A stretch of 64,000 nucleotides of DNA from Bradysia coprophila (GCF_014529535.1 NW_023503474.1:623715-687714), one strand, 5' to 3'; positions 44,582 through 57,668 are shown, numbered from the stretch's first letter. Numbers and translations: made by a program. The notes: generated by a model from the sequence alone, not told the origin.

Positions 44582-45955
44582 CAATTTTACACTCGTCACA
44601 CCATGAAATACGCAACCAACAAAACCAAATATAATACACACCGTTCAAGGTTGAGCTTGGATGTATAGAAGAAGAATGAGAATAAAAACGAAACCGAAAA
44701 TACGCGATATAAAGCCGAACGAGTTGATCGTTCGATGTGCATCACCCTACTCGTTGATACGGAGAGTAAGTTCCGCCTTCGTATCAAATTTCTCTCTTTG
44801 ACGAATAGCACAAACAAACTCCACCATTAAGGAAAACATCGACGGAATCCCTAGACCTGTTTGCACGGGCTGCTGAGAGAGAACTAAAAAAGTGTGGTTT
44901 CCGATAACGCATGATATTCAGAGTTTTCATGGTTTGGCGAGTGTAAAATAATAAGCATTCCTGTTGCCCATGCTCGACATAATTGTCTGAAAGTTACAAC
45001 GTCGTCCAAAAACAGAACATTTTAGGAAAACAACAAAAAGTGACTTGCTCGCCGAATAATAGTTTGTTCACACTTGGTCAAGTAAGTGAATCATGATTGT
45101 GTGCTTGATCCGAGAGTGAATGTTCGTGAAGCGTGGCGGAACGAGTGTAATGATTTTCACACGATCACACTCATTTAAACAAGCTCCTTTGACTCACTTA
45201 TTGGGCATCGCAGTCAAGTCAAATTGTGAACAAATCGCTCATAAAAGAAGAACTTTTTATTGAAACAACTAAAAAACAAAAATTAAACAGTCTCGAAGCT
45301 CTTTAACCAAAATTATCTGACCTTGACATACTGGTTCATTCCCGGAAACGTAATCAAAATTATTGCCCCTGGGCTTTTAAACGTTATTTTTTGAATATTG
45401 ACCAAAAAAAACCACTATTCCACCAAAGCAAAACCGTCTTAGCACATTGCGACTGAACCGAATTTTTACGCAAATTTTTGGCAAATATTTTTTCTCTTCT
45501 GTTCGGTATTCGTTCAAAACATTTAATTACGCACTTTAATCTACACTGTATTCTACCACTCTTCTGTTTATTCTTCTTGGACGCGCACGAAATACTTTCG
45601 CTAGTAATCAGAGTGACACACTGTCGGATTCGGAAAAAAACAATGAAAATGTCATTGGAAGTCTTCACTTCGAACTTTTTCCATTTTCTTTGAAACTAGG
45701 CTCACTAAGAAGGTCACTTCATGGGCGGGTCAGGTCCTTTGACTGACCAAATTTTTCGATAATAATTTCGATAATAAAATGAGCTGGTGCCTTTAAGACC
45801 TTTTAAGCAAGGGAAAATTCTTTTAAGAATACAATTTCACGCAGAATGTGTCCGAGATCCATAATCTACGAACTCAACCTCAAGAATTTCATTCTCCGTC
45901 GATTAAAACTCAGCATTTTTAAAATCGGTTAAGAACTCGGTTAAGAATTGCTATT
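44582..45955. other. Intergenic, repeat fragments
   Basis: GGCGGGTCAGGTCCTTTGACTG at about 45724 is the inverse of a block at 61614-61640. No gene supported. Confidence 0.35.
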
Positions 45956-46187
45956 TTGACAAAGTGTTGTATTGCTTTGACTTGACCAAAATTGTTGAAA
46001 AAATTTCTTTTATTCAACGAAGGGCGAACGAAACGTGTTACCGTTTACGATTCGTGACGAAACGTTTTACCGTTTACAATCATAATCACGAATCGTAAAC
46101 GGTAACACGTTTCGTTCGCCCTTCGTTGAATAAAAGAAATTTTTTCAACAATTTTGGTCAAGTCAAAGCAATACAACACTTTGTCAA
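45956..46187. mobile_element. Near-perfect 232-bp palindrome
   Basis: Arms of about 100 bp: TTGACAAAGTGTTGTATTGC at the left end and GCAATACAACACTTTGTCAA at the right, continuing through CGTGTTACCGTTTACGATTC. The loop of about 30 bases repeats the GAAACG(T/G)TTTACCGTTTAC motif. No mismatch was noticed in the arms, so it is recent. Confidence 0.85.
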
Positions 46188-47593
46188 TGTTGAATTACTG
46201 ACCAAGCAATACAACAATTTTATTAAGAATTGCTAGAGTTTTCGATGTAGCAAGTTTACGGACGTTTTTTTGCCAATGTAGAACATTTTCAAAATATCAT
46301 AGTGACCTTAGCGTTACGGACATTTAAGGTTATTTTCTGTCATAAGACCCTGACTTCCAGTCAAGGTAATGACTTTCAGTCAAGGGAATAATAGCAGCCT
46401 GGTATTGTGCAAATATTCATTGTCACTTTATTACATCATCCAATGACATGATATGTCATTGACATCACCCTAACGCTGACGCTACAATTATCGATTAAAA
46501 GCACATTCGAGAAAGCCACGTCAACTCATATAACTATAGTCTGTATACATCATGTGATCCGTTCCAAGGGACACTATTGGATTAACTATGGGGTGTGATG
46601 TTTGGTCATGCGCCGTAGGTTTCATAGAACAGTATAAAAAGCTCACCACGCGGCTCTGAATTTTCGAAAATGCTTTCCGGTACTGACCTTCTAATAAATG
46701 GCCTATGTTGCAAATAACTACTTTTAGATTGTATCGATCGCTGGTTCGAAAGCTTAGCGTTAAATAAAAAGGCAGTGGAAGTTTCCGTGAAATTCAAATC
46801 GATTAGGAAAATTCTTATTTCAACATACACTCCGGTAAACTTACTTTAGTATTTTCTCGGTACATTTCAATTAGCGTCGACAGACAGTGAGTGTGGGAGT
46901 TGCCAATTTAACTGTAACTTATGATAACCTCAAATTCACCAACTGAATTTATCGAAATCATAAACAAATACCGTTCGCAGATAGCATGAACGTTAAGGTG
47001 GCTGATGTGATTTATTCGATTGGATGTCCGATCTATAATTTTGAGACCGTCTAATTAGAAACGAATTTCCAAGTAGGAACTCCTTTGCGAATTTTACTTG
47101 AAGAACCGGAAATTTCCCGCGATTCCGCACACTAAATCTAAAACTGATTGCTTACAACTAATTGAATTTCGTTAAACTTAAATGACTTGACAAACGTCCT
47201 TATCAATGTGTTGAAAATACGAAAATAAAAATGGCTTCTCTTTGGCACTATAGATTTCTTCCATCGTACGGTAAAAACGAATTTTGACAAGCCGAAAACA
47301 ACCGACCGTCATCGTCACAGAAACAAACATAACCGCAACTTAAACAAATTTGTTCGTTAAAACTTCAAAGTGAAGCTGTGTTGGCTTCTCTGTGGATGAT
47401 AATTGACATTTTGAACGGCCTTGGAAGAAAACCTATTTCCCCTATTTCCTTTCCGGTAATCAAGATAAAAACGTCAAAAAAATATTGTCATCGGAACAGT
47501 GCTGCCCAACAGCCAAAAAAATTAGATCTACTGATTCTACAGTGATTTCTATTTCGTCCTTCGAAACGTCACCTAAAATAAATCGTGAAACTT
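46188..47593. other. Intergenic, nothing recognised
   Basis: CAGTCAAGGTAATGACTTTCAG and its continuation at about 46362 belong to a short dispersed repeat. No gene supported. Confidence 0.35.
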
Positions 47594-47601
47594 ATTGACT
47601 T

Positions 47602-47823
47602 CAAGGTTCTGAAAACAAAGAGGTTAAGACACTCACGACATCAAATTTGTTAAACGCACTCATTACAAATTGTGTGAAAAGTCAACTTGAAAATATTTTT
47701 ATTTTGTTAAGTTGACATCGTCATATACGTTTCACAAACCTTTTTGGCGCCACAGGAAAATCTTTATTCCACTGCCTTCGTGATCGACTCGAAAGTGTCT
47801 TAGCCTATTCTTTCAGAACCTTG
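47602..47823. mobile_element. hAT-type MITE, 222 bp
   Basis: The ends are CAAGGTTCTGAAAACAAAGA and a complement ending TTTCAGAACCTTG, with inner AGGTTAAGACACTC/AGTGTCTTAGCCTA. The flanks ATTGACTT (47594-47601) and ATTCACTT (47824-47831) form an 8-bp TSD with one change. A related end, ACAAGGTTCTGAAAGAACAG, lies at about 21026. Confidence 0.75.
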
Positions 47824-47831
47824 ATTCACTT

Positions 47832-48850
47832 AACTAACAAATTCTTACTCCGGACCTGATTGAAAATTCTCTGAATATTTATTGTTATCTAGAAGCGACG
47901 AAAAAAATGTCGAAAATACTTATCAGTAATCATTAGAATGAATTTGCGATCTGTGACCTCTCTGCCGAATGATGTGAATATTTCATTTTTTTTATGTAAC
48001 AAAAAAACCCGCAAATATACAAGTCGCTCAACAGTAGAGCGTTCACCCATACCGGATGACGTTTTTTACCCGCACGCCCACAATTTTAAACGTGCTTGTC
48101 AGGGCAGCTATTTCAGTTATTATCTGTAAACTGAAATAGAAGTGGTGACCCACCTTCGTGTGAACATTCTTGACGGATGGCTCCAAGGAAATTGTTTAGT
48201 TTTCAGTTAAATGGTAGTGTCAAATTAGTACAGTTTACACGTCAATTCAACTTTTCATTATTCGTAACAAAATGTACTATTTCGCAACTATTTCAGCTGC
48301 AGTTTCAGTTTGAGAGACACTGACTGCGAAAAGGATCATTTGCTTAAGATGACATTGCGGTGTGTTTTTTTGTATTCTCTACGGTCCCTTTACTACCAGC
48401 AATGCTCATTTTTTGGGTTCCCTTTCATAAAATTTTATCTCACTTGAGGGCCATCGTGCGATAATAATACTGGTCATTGCTTGCCGTCTGTAACAGGTTA
48501 ACTTGGAGCTTCTCAGTATTTGCAGGGAGCCCACTCAAAATTCGGCCTCCTTTTTAAGGAATAAAGGAGGATATTTCGATAATTTAAGGAGCATTTCAGG
48601 AGTTTTAAAATATGAGATTTTGGATTAAATTTGATGAATTCGAAAATTTTTTTGACTTTCCAAAGTCATATTAAGGATATATGAAGTAGATTTTTTGGTT
48701 CTTCTCAAAGAATATTCTTTGGAAAATATTTTCCGAATTTTTCACAAATATTTTATCGAAGATTTTTCCAAAAAATGTTTACTCTAGATAAGATACCCAA
48801 CGTAACCTTTAGTTCACGTAGTTTGATTTAAAAAAAAAAAGCCTAGTTTC
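47832..48850. other. Intergenic, nothing recognised
   Basis: No exon with splice support. The small ORF at 47938-48129 is unrecognised. Confidence 0.35.
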
Positions 48851-49099
48851 TTAATTTTTTGTCTTTTTTTTTTTGATTTTTTTGATTTCATCTTCTGATG
48901 ATTTATTTAATTTACGTTCGCTAACTACAGCTGACGAAGTGTTATTACCATCATCAATTAACTTTTCGGCGACTTTTAACTTTAAAGTCTCCTCAGCTAT
49001 TTCAGCTTCGATGCTTTGAATGATGGCCTCTTTCTTATGCTTTTCGTTTTTGTCTGACTCGTTTTGTTTCGATTTTGCTAATAACGCCTTTCGCTCTTT
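48851..49099 (-). pseudogene. Lysine/glutamate-rich ORF fragment
   Basis: Minus-strand frame without ATG, open for 82 codons between TAA at 49102-49100 and TAA at 48853-48851. It reads KERKALLAKSKQNESDKNEK, then KEAIIQSIEAEIAEETLKLK, with KKIKKKKTKN at the end. The heptad-like spacing suggests a coiled coil with a basic tail. The upstream frame (VEKDE) continues before the first stop, as in a decayed gene or transposon protein. No homologue was recognised. Confidence 0.4.
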
Positions 49100-50229
49100 T
49101 TACTCGTCTTTTTCTACATCTAAATGTAAAAAATATCTTTTACTTTACTAGTGAGGTAAAGTGGCTATTCCCTCACTAGTGAAAACCTTTTCCCTCGCTC
49201 GTAAAGTAAAACGTTATACTTTACACGTGAAATAATTTGATATCTCGTATCACGATGAGTAAAAGTATCCGAGGGCTTCAGCCCGAGTCAACTCTACACT
49301 TGTCAAAATAACCGTTTCCAAAGCTTGTTGCTTAAAACCACACTTGTGAGTTCGGCTCGTTTCACAAAATTGATCCCTCATGTAATGAACTACCTCCGCA
49401 GCATCCAATGTAATCTACTATTACGGGCCGACGAGCAGAGGTCTAACAATTTTCGAATAATTGGAAAATCTTCCACTTTATAGTAGAAATAAGTCTAATT
49501 GGTTCCACTACTTTTTAGCGTTTAGAACGTGCTCTTTTATTTATTGCATTCGCTTTTCGTAATTAACAAAATGAAAAGACTATTTTTTGGGCTTTTTTGC
49601 TTTCTTCTTAAAAAAATTTTAATTGAAAATCGTAATGCGGAAAATAGTCGCCTCTTATTACTCCTTATTACGCACAATGGTCGCAACTCGGTGAAAAGTA
49701 AATGTTAAAGCATCTTCAAAATGTCTTCTCGGGCTTACTTTAAGAATATTTTTGATTTTTTTAAAAGGATCTCCAAATACTCCACAATGACATGTTACGA
49801 CATTCTTTAGAATTTCCAGACCTTTACCAAATATACCGACCTGAAAGGAAAACGTCATCAACTCAGAGGCGACGTAACCTGTACCTCTGAGTTGATCACG
49901 TTGTCCCCTTATAATCAGACCTATCAGGCCCCTTATTTTAACGTATCTTAGTTAGTTCTATTTCACAACATGTTGAGTCTGAGCACGGAAAACGGAAATT
50001 TGTCGTTAGAACGAACTAAGATAATTTATCTTATAATACTATTCACATTTGAAACCATTGGTCTTATCGCGTTTTTGGGGGTTTTATCCGTACGTTGATG
50101 TACACTTTATTCGTATTTATTATGTTGCAAGTCGGGAAATATTTAAATAAGAAATAAAATTTTTACAAAATCTAGAAGTTCAACTTACATTTTGATACGT
50201 CGTATCTGAAACTAAAAAAGCACCACTGT
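49100..50229. other. Intergenic, repeat fragments
   Basis: CACTAGTGAAAACC and TACTAGTGAGGTAAAGTGG at about 49147-49190 belong to the CACTAGTG family. No gene supported. Confidence 0.35.
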
Positions 50230-50560
50230 GCCAATTCCGTCAACCACTGTATTCTGTTGCAAAAACTACACGACATGGGTCTAATTGGTAATGCATATGA
50301 TCTCGTTAGGAGTTACTTGACTAAAGGGAGACAGTTCGTTAGTGTAGCCGCTGAGAGCACGCCAAAGGAGGTGATTTGTGGGGTCCTCCAAGGCTCTGCG
50401 TTATCATCTCTTTTGTTCATTTTATTTCTGTACGACTTGTTCGAGTTTAGGTTCAAGGGAACGCTTTATCTTTATCGAGAATAGTCTCTTTATTGTTAAT
50501 GCTTCGAAGTCAAATTATGTGTTGTTCAATAGAAACCTTGTTGAATCGTCTAGATATTTC
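50230..50560 (+). pseudogene. Non-LTR retrotransposon reverse-transcriptase fragment
   Basis: Frame reads SVNHCILLQKLHDMGLIGNA, YDLVRSYLTKGRQFVSVAAE and CGVLQGSALSSLLFILFLYD. These match the reverse-transcriptase segments of jockey/CR1-like elements (vDH..Ll.KL...G, SYL..R.Q.V, GVPQGSvLgPLLF..y.nDL). The frame then breaks just where the F/YADD catalytic motif should be. After the break, a short stretch resembling the following region (NASKSNYVLFNRN) continues. A dead, internally deleted copy. Confidence 0.8.
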
Positions 50561-50602
50561 GAACTAGCCCTTGTACACCGCTTGTACACTTTGTTCATTC
50601 CT

Positions 50603-50970
50603 TGATAACACGATAACTCGAGAAATTTTCAATGGGTTTCCAAAAACTTTTTTTATTCGACGGGGAATTAAATTCCTGAGGTTAAGTTCGAAGATGGGTT
50701 ATAAAGGACGGGTGATCTCTGAGATATTCCTAAAAGAATTTTTGTCTTGTCGCTTGATAACACGATAACTTGAGTAATTTTCAATGGATTTCAAAAAAAT
50801 TTTTTTTAATCGACGGGGAATTGAATTCCTGAGGTTAAGTTCGAAGATGGGCTATGACGGTCGGGTGATCTTAGAGATATTCTTAAAAGAATTCTTGTCT
50901 TGTCGCTTGATAACACGATAACTTGAGTAATCCTCAACGGATTTCCAAAATAAAAAAAAACAGATTATCT
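50603..50970 (+). repeat. Tandem 150-bp repeat, left cluster (about 2.5 units)
   Basis: Units start at about 50603, 50755 and 50908 with TTGATAACACGATAACT. They contain ATCGACGGGGAATTGAATTC, CTGAGGTTAAGTTCGAAGAT and GAGATATTC(T/C)TAAAAGAATT. Same family and orientation as 57820-58620. Confidence 0.85.
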
Positions 50971-51035
50971 GTCTAAATTGTAGTGTCCTTATCATACGGA
51001 GTAATTTTCGACTTTCCAAGAAAATTTTGTTTGAT

Positions 51036-53251
51036 ACAGTCCCTAAACTTTAAAAATATTTGATTTCAGTATATTTAGCTAATCCTTCTGTCACATCTTT
51101 TGACAGCTTTTTACGTTTTAGTACGTTTTCTCTCCCAGCAGCAAAAACCCTATCCCAGTACAAAAAGTATATCGAATGCCGCAAATGCATTTAAAAACGA
51201 ACATTCGTTGAAATACTTTTTTATCACACCAAATCTTTATCATTTTATGCAAATATGTTCATCTTTATAATAACACAACATCGGTGATTTGCATGCAATT
51301 TAAACAAAACCAAATCAATTGTTCATGTGTTACATTTACATTATGGAAGAGGAATGTCTTATTCTTTATCCAAATTTGTGCACAGCTAACTTTCTTTGTT
51401 TAACAAGTGTAACTTTCTGCAATAAGTCACTAAATAAACATTTCGATAAACTACAAAATAATTCAAAAATATTGTATTGTGGCTTGCCTACGTCTACGAT
51501 ATGCAAATTTATTAAATTTTTGTGGACGAAAGAGCGACGCAATCTCAATAAACTAAACAGACATCTGAAACAAATTATGATCGGATCTACTACCCTCTCG
51601 TTTTCATATGTACGTTTTGTTCATTATTTCATTATTGTTCCTTGACATTAGAGATTTTTTTTTTTTTTTTTCATTGTGCAAAAGTCAACCGACAAGAGGA
51701 CAGCGAATTATAAAACTTGTTCTTCAATTTGTAAATTTTAATTTAATTTTTGTGCTTTATTGTGACTTTGATATCAATTTCTATCAGTATTTTCGAAATT
51801 AGTTCAGCTAAATGCAAAGGAGTTGCGTGTTCAAATGTTGGATTTGTTGTATTAAATCAGTAAAAATGTTTTCTGTTTTGATCGTCTACAATCATTGTTT
51901 GGAATATTCTGTTTCGAATAGTTAACAATATTATTAACCAAGATGGCTCAGTATGTTTCTCAATTCGTCGGTCCGAAAATCAATAAATTGAAACAACTTT
52001 AAACATTTTGTGACCTTAACGCCATAATATCAGCTGTGGCTCAAAATATAAATACAAAAATCAAATTAGAATTTCTTACGTGTAGTCGAATTGACTTCAG
52101 ACATAATTTTGTCATTTCGCTTGCACGTAAGGTGCGAGTTTTTTTAAAAGGAATTTTAACGTGATCTTATGTGTTTAAAGATTGAATTAATAGCTGATGT
52201 GTTATGTGACAATAAAGTCACGAAGCGTCGGAAAATGTTTCAATTTTGGATATTTTTGATCGACAAATCGAGAGACATGAAACCTCTAAAATGTGCAATA
52301 ACTATTCGGTATAAGTATTACCGCTGTGCATTTTATATGTGATTATGATGGCCAATAATATTGATGATGTCTCTAATATCTGCAAGTTCGAACAAAACGC
52401 CTTTACGTTGCAGTTTGTAAATGGATGAATTCCCTAAGATGAAACAACACGCCTTTACGTTTCTCTTCGTAAATGGAATTGTACAAACGCCTTTATGTTA
52501 CATTTCGTATAAGGATGAATTCCCAAGGATTGTACAAAAATACTTTACAGTAAAGGCTTTACGTTACATTTCGTAAAAGGATAAATTACTAATTGATAAG
52601 ATTAACAATAAACAGATTATCATTAAGAAAAAAAAATTAACAAAATGTTTGTTAAATCCTAGCGATTTTTTGATTTTGATTTTTTGGTGAGATTTGGTGA
52701 CATCACAAAAATTCGCATCACAAAGATCCGCACTGACTTAAAACACCTCTTTGTCTTATTTTGTCATAAATTGTTCACTCCTTTTATTTGATTGCAAAGA
52801 AATTTTCAGAACAAACAGAAAGATGCTTTAAAGAGGAGGTATTTCTTGTCTACCTCTTGAATAAAATTTAAACTCATGTGAATACGGCCGCAAAGCTCAC
52901 AGTAGTTGAAATTTTCTAGATTAAAAGACTTTTTTAGCAAATAAATCTACTGAATTGACCCGATTTGCTCATCAATAAGGTATGCAACTAGTGTGTTTAC
53001 GGCCCTCGCTTCGCTCTGGCCGCAAAGTTCACACTCGTTGATTTTTTTTCTAGCATAGACAGCAAGAAATCACTCATAGAAGTCTTTTCAGAACAAATCA
53101 TAGATTATTGATCCATCATTTTCCATTAACGTTAACTTCGTTAGTAATTTCAGTTCTGTCGAAATTACTCCGTATGATAAGGAGACAGAGCCATCACAAA
53201 TTTCATTCTTAGTCGAATAATTTTTTTTGTTGAGGATTATTCAAGCTATCG
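51036..53251 (+). repeat. Left arm of the 9.8-kb inverted structure
   Basis: Reverse-complement copy of 58596-60812 (2216 and 2217 bases). Outer end ACAGTCCCTAAACTTTAAAA, inner end GAGGATTATTCAAGCTATCG. A 12-base indel near 51390/60448 and scattered substitutions separate the arms. Within the arm, 52385-52585 holds about four degenerate units of ACGCCTTTACGTT..CATTTCGTAAA.GGATGAATTCCC. At 53010-53035 there is a GGCCCTCGCTTCGCTCTGGCC foldback. The ORF at 51319-51645 is mirrored imperfectly in the other arm and is not a recognisable gene. Confidence 0.85.
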
Positions 53252-53260
53252 AGCAACAAG

Positions 53261-56200
53261 CAAGTCGAACTTTGATGTGAGACAAAATATTGCGTTGCGT
53301 GTTTCTGTCTTTTTTACCTATGCATAAAAAATGCATATAAATCGACGACATATTTTCATGGTCGGCAATTTTGTCAATTTTAATTTTGTTTACGAGATCC
53401 CAAAATTGTTTCTTCCCCCGAAGTAATCCATGAATCGTCTGTATTCAATTCTATTTGCATTCAATGCAACACTTTCAAAATGGATCTTATCGATATAATT
53501 TTAACATTTAATGAATTTTGTAGGCGGATTAGCTCAAAAAAGACAATTTTTCTTTTAAATAATTGCGCCAATATATTTCGTCTTTAGTTCAAACATTTAA
53601 AAAAAAGTCAAAAATGTAAAAACAACTGATTTTGTCATGCAAAAATATAGATAAAAATTGACAAAATTGCCGACCACGAAAATATGTCGTCGATTTATAT
53701 GCATTTTTTATGCATAGGTAAAAAAGACAGAAACACGCAACGCAATATTTGTCTTACAAGCAAGTCGAACTTTGATGTGAGACAAAATATTGCGTTGCGT
53801 GTTTCTGTTTTTTTTTACCTATGCATAAAAAATGCATGTAAATCGACGACATATTTTCATGGTCGGCAATTTTGTCAATTTTAATTTTGTTTACGAGATC
53901 CCAAAATTGTTTCTTCCCCCGAAGTAATCCATGAATCGTCTGTATTCAATTCTATTTGCATTCAATGCAACACTTTCAAAATGGATCTTATCGATATAAT
54001 TTTAACATTTAATGAATTTTGTAGGCGGATTAGCTCAAAAAAGACAATTTTTCTTTTAAATAATTGCGCCAATATATTTCGTCTTTAGTTCAAACATTTA
54101 AAAAAAAGTCAAAAATGTAAAAACAACTGATTTTGTCATGCAAAAATATAGATAAAAATTGACAAAATTGCCGACCACGAAAATATGTCGTCGATTTATA
54201 TGCATTTTTTATGCATAGGTAAAAAAGACAGAAACACGCAACGCAATATTTGTCTTACAAGCAAGTCGAACTTTGATGTGAGACAAAATATTGCGTTGCG
54301 TGTTTCTGTTTTTTTTTACCTATGCATAAAAAATGCATGTAAATCGACGACATATTTTCATGGTCGGCAATTTTGTCAATTTTAATTTTGTTTACGAGAT
54401 CCCAAAATTGTTTCTTCCCCCGAAGTAATCCATGAATCGTCTGTATTCAATTCTATTTGCATTCAATGCAACACTTTCAAAATGGATCTTATCGATATAA
54501 TTTTAACATTTAATGAATTTTGTAGGCGGATTAGCTCAAAAAAGACAATTTTTCTTTTAAATAATTGCGCCAATATATTTCGTCTTTAGTTCAAACATTT
54601 AAAAAAAAGTCAAAAATGTAAAAACAACTGATTTTGTCATGCAAAATATAGATAAAAATTGACAAAATTGCCGACCACGAAAATATGTCGTCGATTTATA
54701 TGCATTTTTTATGCATAGGTAAAAAAGACAGAAACACGCAACGCAATATTTGTCTTACAAGCAAGTCGAACTTTGATGTGAGACAAAATATTGCGTTGCC
54801 TGTTTCTGTCTTTTTTACCTATGCATAAAAATAGTCATTTGTGTACCTGTTTTGGACGATTGATTTTAGGCAATTTCGCGGATTGTAGACCGAACGAAGT
54901 GAGGTCTACAAGCGAAAGTGCCTTAAATCAACCGTCCCAAACAGGTGCACATGTGAGTTTTCATGCAGAGGGCCGGAAACCCGAGAAAATTCGAAAAATT
55001 GCCCTCATTTTCGGCCCCGAAGCATGAAAATGCATATAAATCGACGACATATTTTCATGGTCGGCAATTTTGTCAATTTTAATTTTGTTTACGAGATCCC
55101 AAAATTGTTTCTTCCCCGAAGTAATCCATGAATCGTCTGTATTCAATTCTATTTGCATTCAATGCAACACTTTCAAAATGGATCTTATCGATATAATTTT
55201 AACATTTAATGAATTTTGTAGGCGGATTAGCTCAAAAAAGACAATTTTTCTTTTAAATAATTGCGCCAATATATTTCGTCTTTAGTTCAAACATTTAAAA
55301 AAAAGTCAAAAATGTAAAAACAACTGATTTTGTCATGCAAAAATATAGATAAAAATTGACAAAATTGCCGACCACGAAAATATGTCGTCGATTTATATGC
55401 ATTTTTTATGCATAGGTAAAAAAGACAGAAACACGCAACGCAATATTTGTCTTACAAGCAAGTCGAACTTTGATGTGAGACAAAATATTGCGTTGCGTGT
55501 TTCTGTCTTTTTTACCTATGCATAAAAAATGCATATAAATCGACGACATATTTTCATGGTCGGCAATTTTGTCAATTTTAATTTTGTTTACGAGATCCCA
55601 AAATTGTTTCTTCCCCCGAAGTAATCCATGAATCGTCTGTATTCAATTCTATTTGCATTCAATGCAACACTTTCAAAATGGATCTTATCGATATAATTTT
55701 AACATTTAATGAATTTTGTAGGCGGATTAGCTCAAAAAAGACAATTTTTCTTTTAAATAATTGCGCCAATATATTTCGTCTTTAGTTCAAACATTTAAAA
55801 AAAAGTCAAAAATGTAAAAACAACTGATTTTGTCATGCAAAAATATAGATAAAAATTGACAAAATTGCCGACCACGAAAGTATGTCGTCGATTTATATGC
55901 ATTTTTTATGCATAGGTAAAAAAGACAGAAACACGCAACGCAATATTTGTCTTACAAGCAAGTCGAACTTTGATGTGAGACAAAATATTGCGTTGCGTGT
56001 TTCTGTCTTTTTTACCTATGCATAAAAAATGCATATAAATCGACGACATATTTTCATGGTCGGCAATTTTGTCAATTTTAATTTTGTTTACGAGATCCCA
56101 AAATTGTTTCTTCCCCCGAAGTAATCCATGAATCGTCTGTATTCAATTCTATTTGCATTCAATGCAACACTTTCAAAATGGATCTTATCGATATAATTTT

Positions 56201-57560
56201 AACATTTAATGAATTTTGTAGGCGGATTAGCTCAAAAAAGACAATTTTTCTTTTAAATAATTGCGCCAATATATTTCGTCTTTAGTTCAAACATTTAAAA
56301 AAAAGTCAAAAATGTAAAAACAACTGATTTTGTCATGCAAAAATATAGATAAAAATTGACAAAATTGCCGACCACGAAAATATGTCGTCGATTTATATGC
56401 ATTTTTTATGCATAGGTAAAAAAGACAGAAACACGCAACGCAATATTTGTCTTACAAGCAAGTCGAACTTTGATGTGAGACAAAATATTGCGTTGCGTGT
56501 TTCTGTCTTTTTTACCTATGCATAAAAAATGCATATAAATCGACGACATATTTTCATGGTCGGCAATTTTGTCAATTTTAATTTTGTTTACGAGATCCCA
56601 AAATTGTTTCTTCCCCCGAAGTAATCCATGAATCGTCTGTATTCAATTCTATTTGCATTCAATGCAACACTTTCAAAATGGATCTTATCGATATAATTTT
56701 AACATTTAATGAATTTTGTAGGCGGATTAGCTCAAAAAAGACAATTTTTCTTTTAAATAATTGCGCCAATATATTTCGTCTTTAGTTCAAACATTTAAAA
56801 AAAAGTCAAAAATGTAAAAACAACTGATTTTGTCATGCAAAAATATAGATAAAAATTGACAAAATTGCCGACCACGAAAGTATGTCGTCGATTTATATGC
56901 ATTTTTTATGCATAGGTAAAAAAGACAGAAACACGCAACGCAATATTTGTCTTACAAGCAAGTCGAACTTTGATGTGAGACAAAATATTGCGTTGCGTGT
57001 TTCTGTCTTTTTTACCTATGCATAAAAAATGCATATAAATCGACGACATATTTTCATGGTCGGCAATTTTGTCAATTTTAATTTTGTTTACGAGATCCCA
57101 AAATTGTTTCTTCCCCCGAAGTAATCCATGAATCGTCTGTATTCAATTCTATTTGCATTCAATGCAACACTTTCAAAATGGATCTTATCGATATAATTTT
57201 AACATTTAATGAATTTTGTAGGCGGATTAGCTCAAAAAAGACAATTTTTCTTTTAAATAATTGCGCCAATATATTTCGTCTTTAGTTCAAACATTTAAAA
57301 AAAAGTCAAAAATGTAAAAACAACTGATTTTGTCATGCAAAAATATAGATAAAAATTGACAAAATTGCCGACCACGAAAATATGTCGTCGATTTATATGC
57401 ATTTTTTATGCATAGGTAAAAAAGACAGAAACACGCAACGCAATATTTGTCTTACAAGCAAGTCGAACTTTGATGTGAGACAAAATATTGCGTTGCGTGT
57501 TTCTGTCTTTTTTACCTATGCATAAAAAATGCATATAAATCGACGACATATTTTAGTGGT
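53261..57560 (+). repeat. 500-bp satellite array whose unit is itself a foldback
   Basis: Units begin CAAGTCGAACTTTGATGTGA at 53261, 53761, 54262, 54762, 55459, 55959, 56459, 56959 and 57459 (the last truncated). Spacing is 500-501 except for unit 4, which carries a 197-base insertion. The units are almost identical. In each, the first 100 or so bases (GACAAAATATTGCGTTGCGT ... ATGCATATAAATCGACGACA) reappear as the reverse complement at the end (TGTCGTCGATTTATATGCAT ... ACGCAACGCAATATTTGTCT). The array is thus a MITE-like palindrome amplified in tandem. ORFs within it are repeat artefacts. Confidence 0.95.
54831..55028 (+). mobile_element. Small (about 200 bp) element, copy 2, inserted in satellite unit 4
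   Basis: Interrupts the unit between GCATAAAA and TGCATATAAATCG. It contains ACCTGTTTTGGACGATTGAT and the complementary ATCAACCGTCCCAAACAGGT around a GTAGACCGAACGAAGTGAGG loop, then GGGCCGGAAACCCGAGAAAA. A relative is nested in the 34-37 kb foldback element, reversed, at 35417-35625. Confidence 0.8.
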
Positions 57561-57668
57561 CGTCAATTTTGTCAATTTTTATCTATATTTTTGCATGACA
57601 AAATCAGTTGTTTTTACATTTTTGACTTTTTTTTTAAATGTTTGAACTAAAGACGAAATATATATTGG
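57555..57668 (-). repeat. Inverted partial satellite unit closing the array
   Basis: After TCGACGACATATTTTAGTGG the sequence flips to the reverse complement of the unit's 3' half (GACAAAATCAGTTGTTTTTA, GAACTAAAGACGAAATATAT). A template switch or foldback event at the array end. Confidence 0.85.

Noticed and set aside
51319..51645. 108-codon ORF in the left arm as a possible gene of a large mobile element
   Set aside because: The mirrored frame in the right arm differs by an indel and by different start and end, and the composition is not protein-like.
53684..55285. Repeated 66-71 codon ORFs
   Set aside because: Identical by-products of the 500-bp satellite units, not a gene family.
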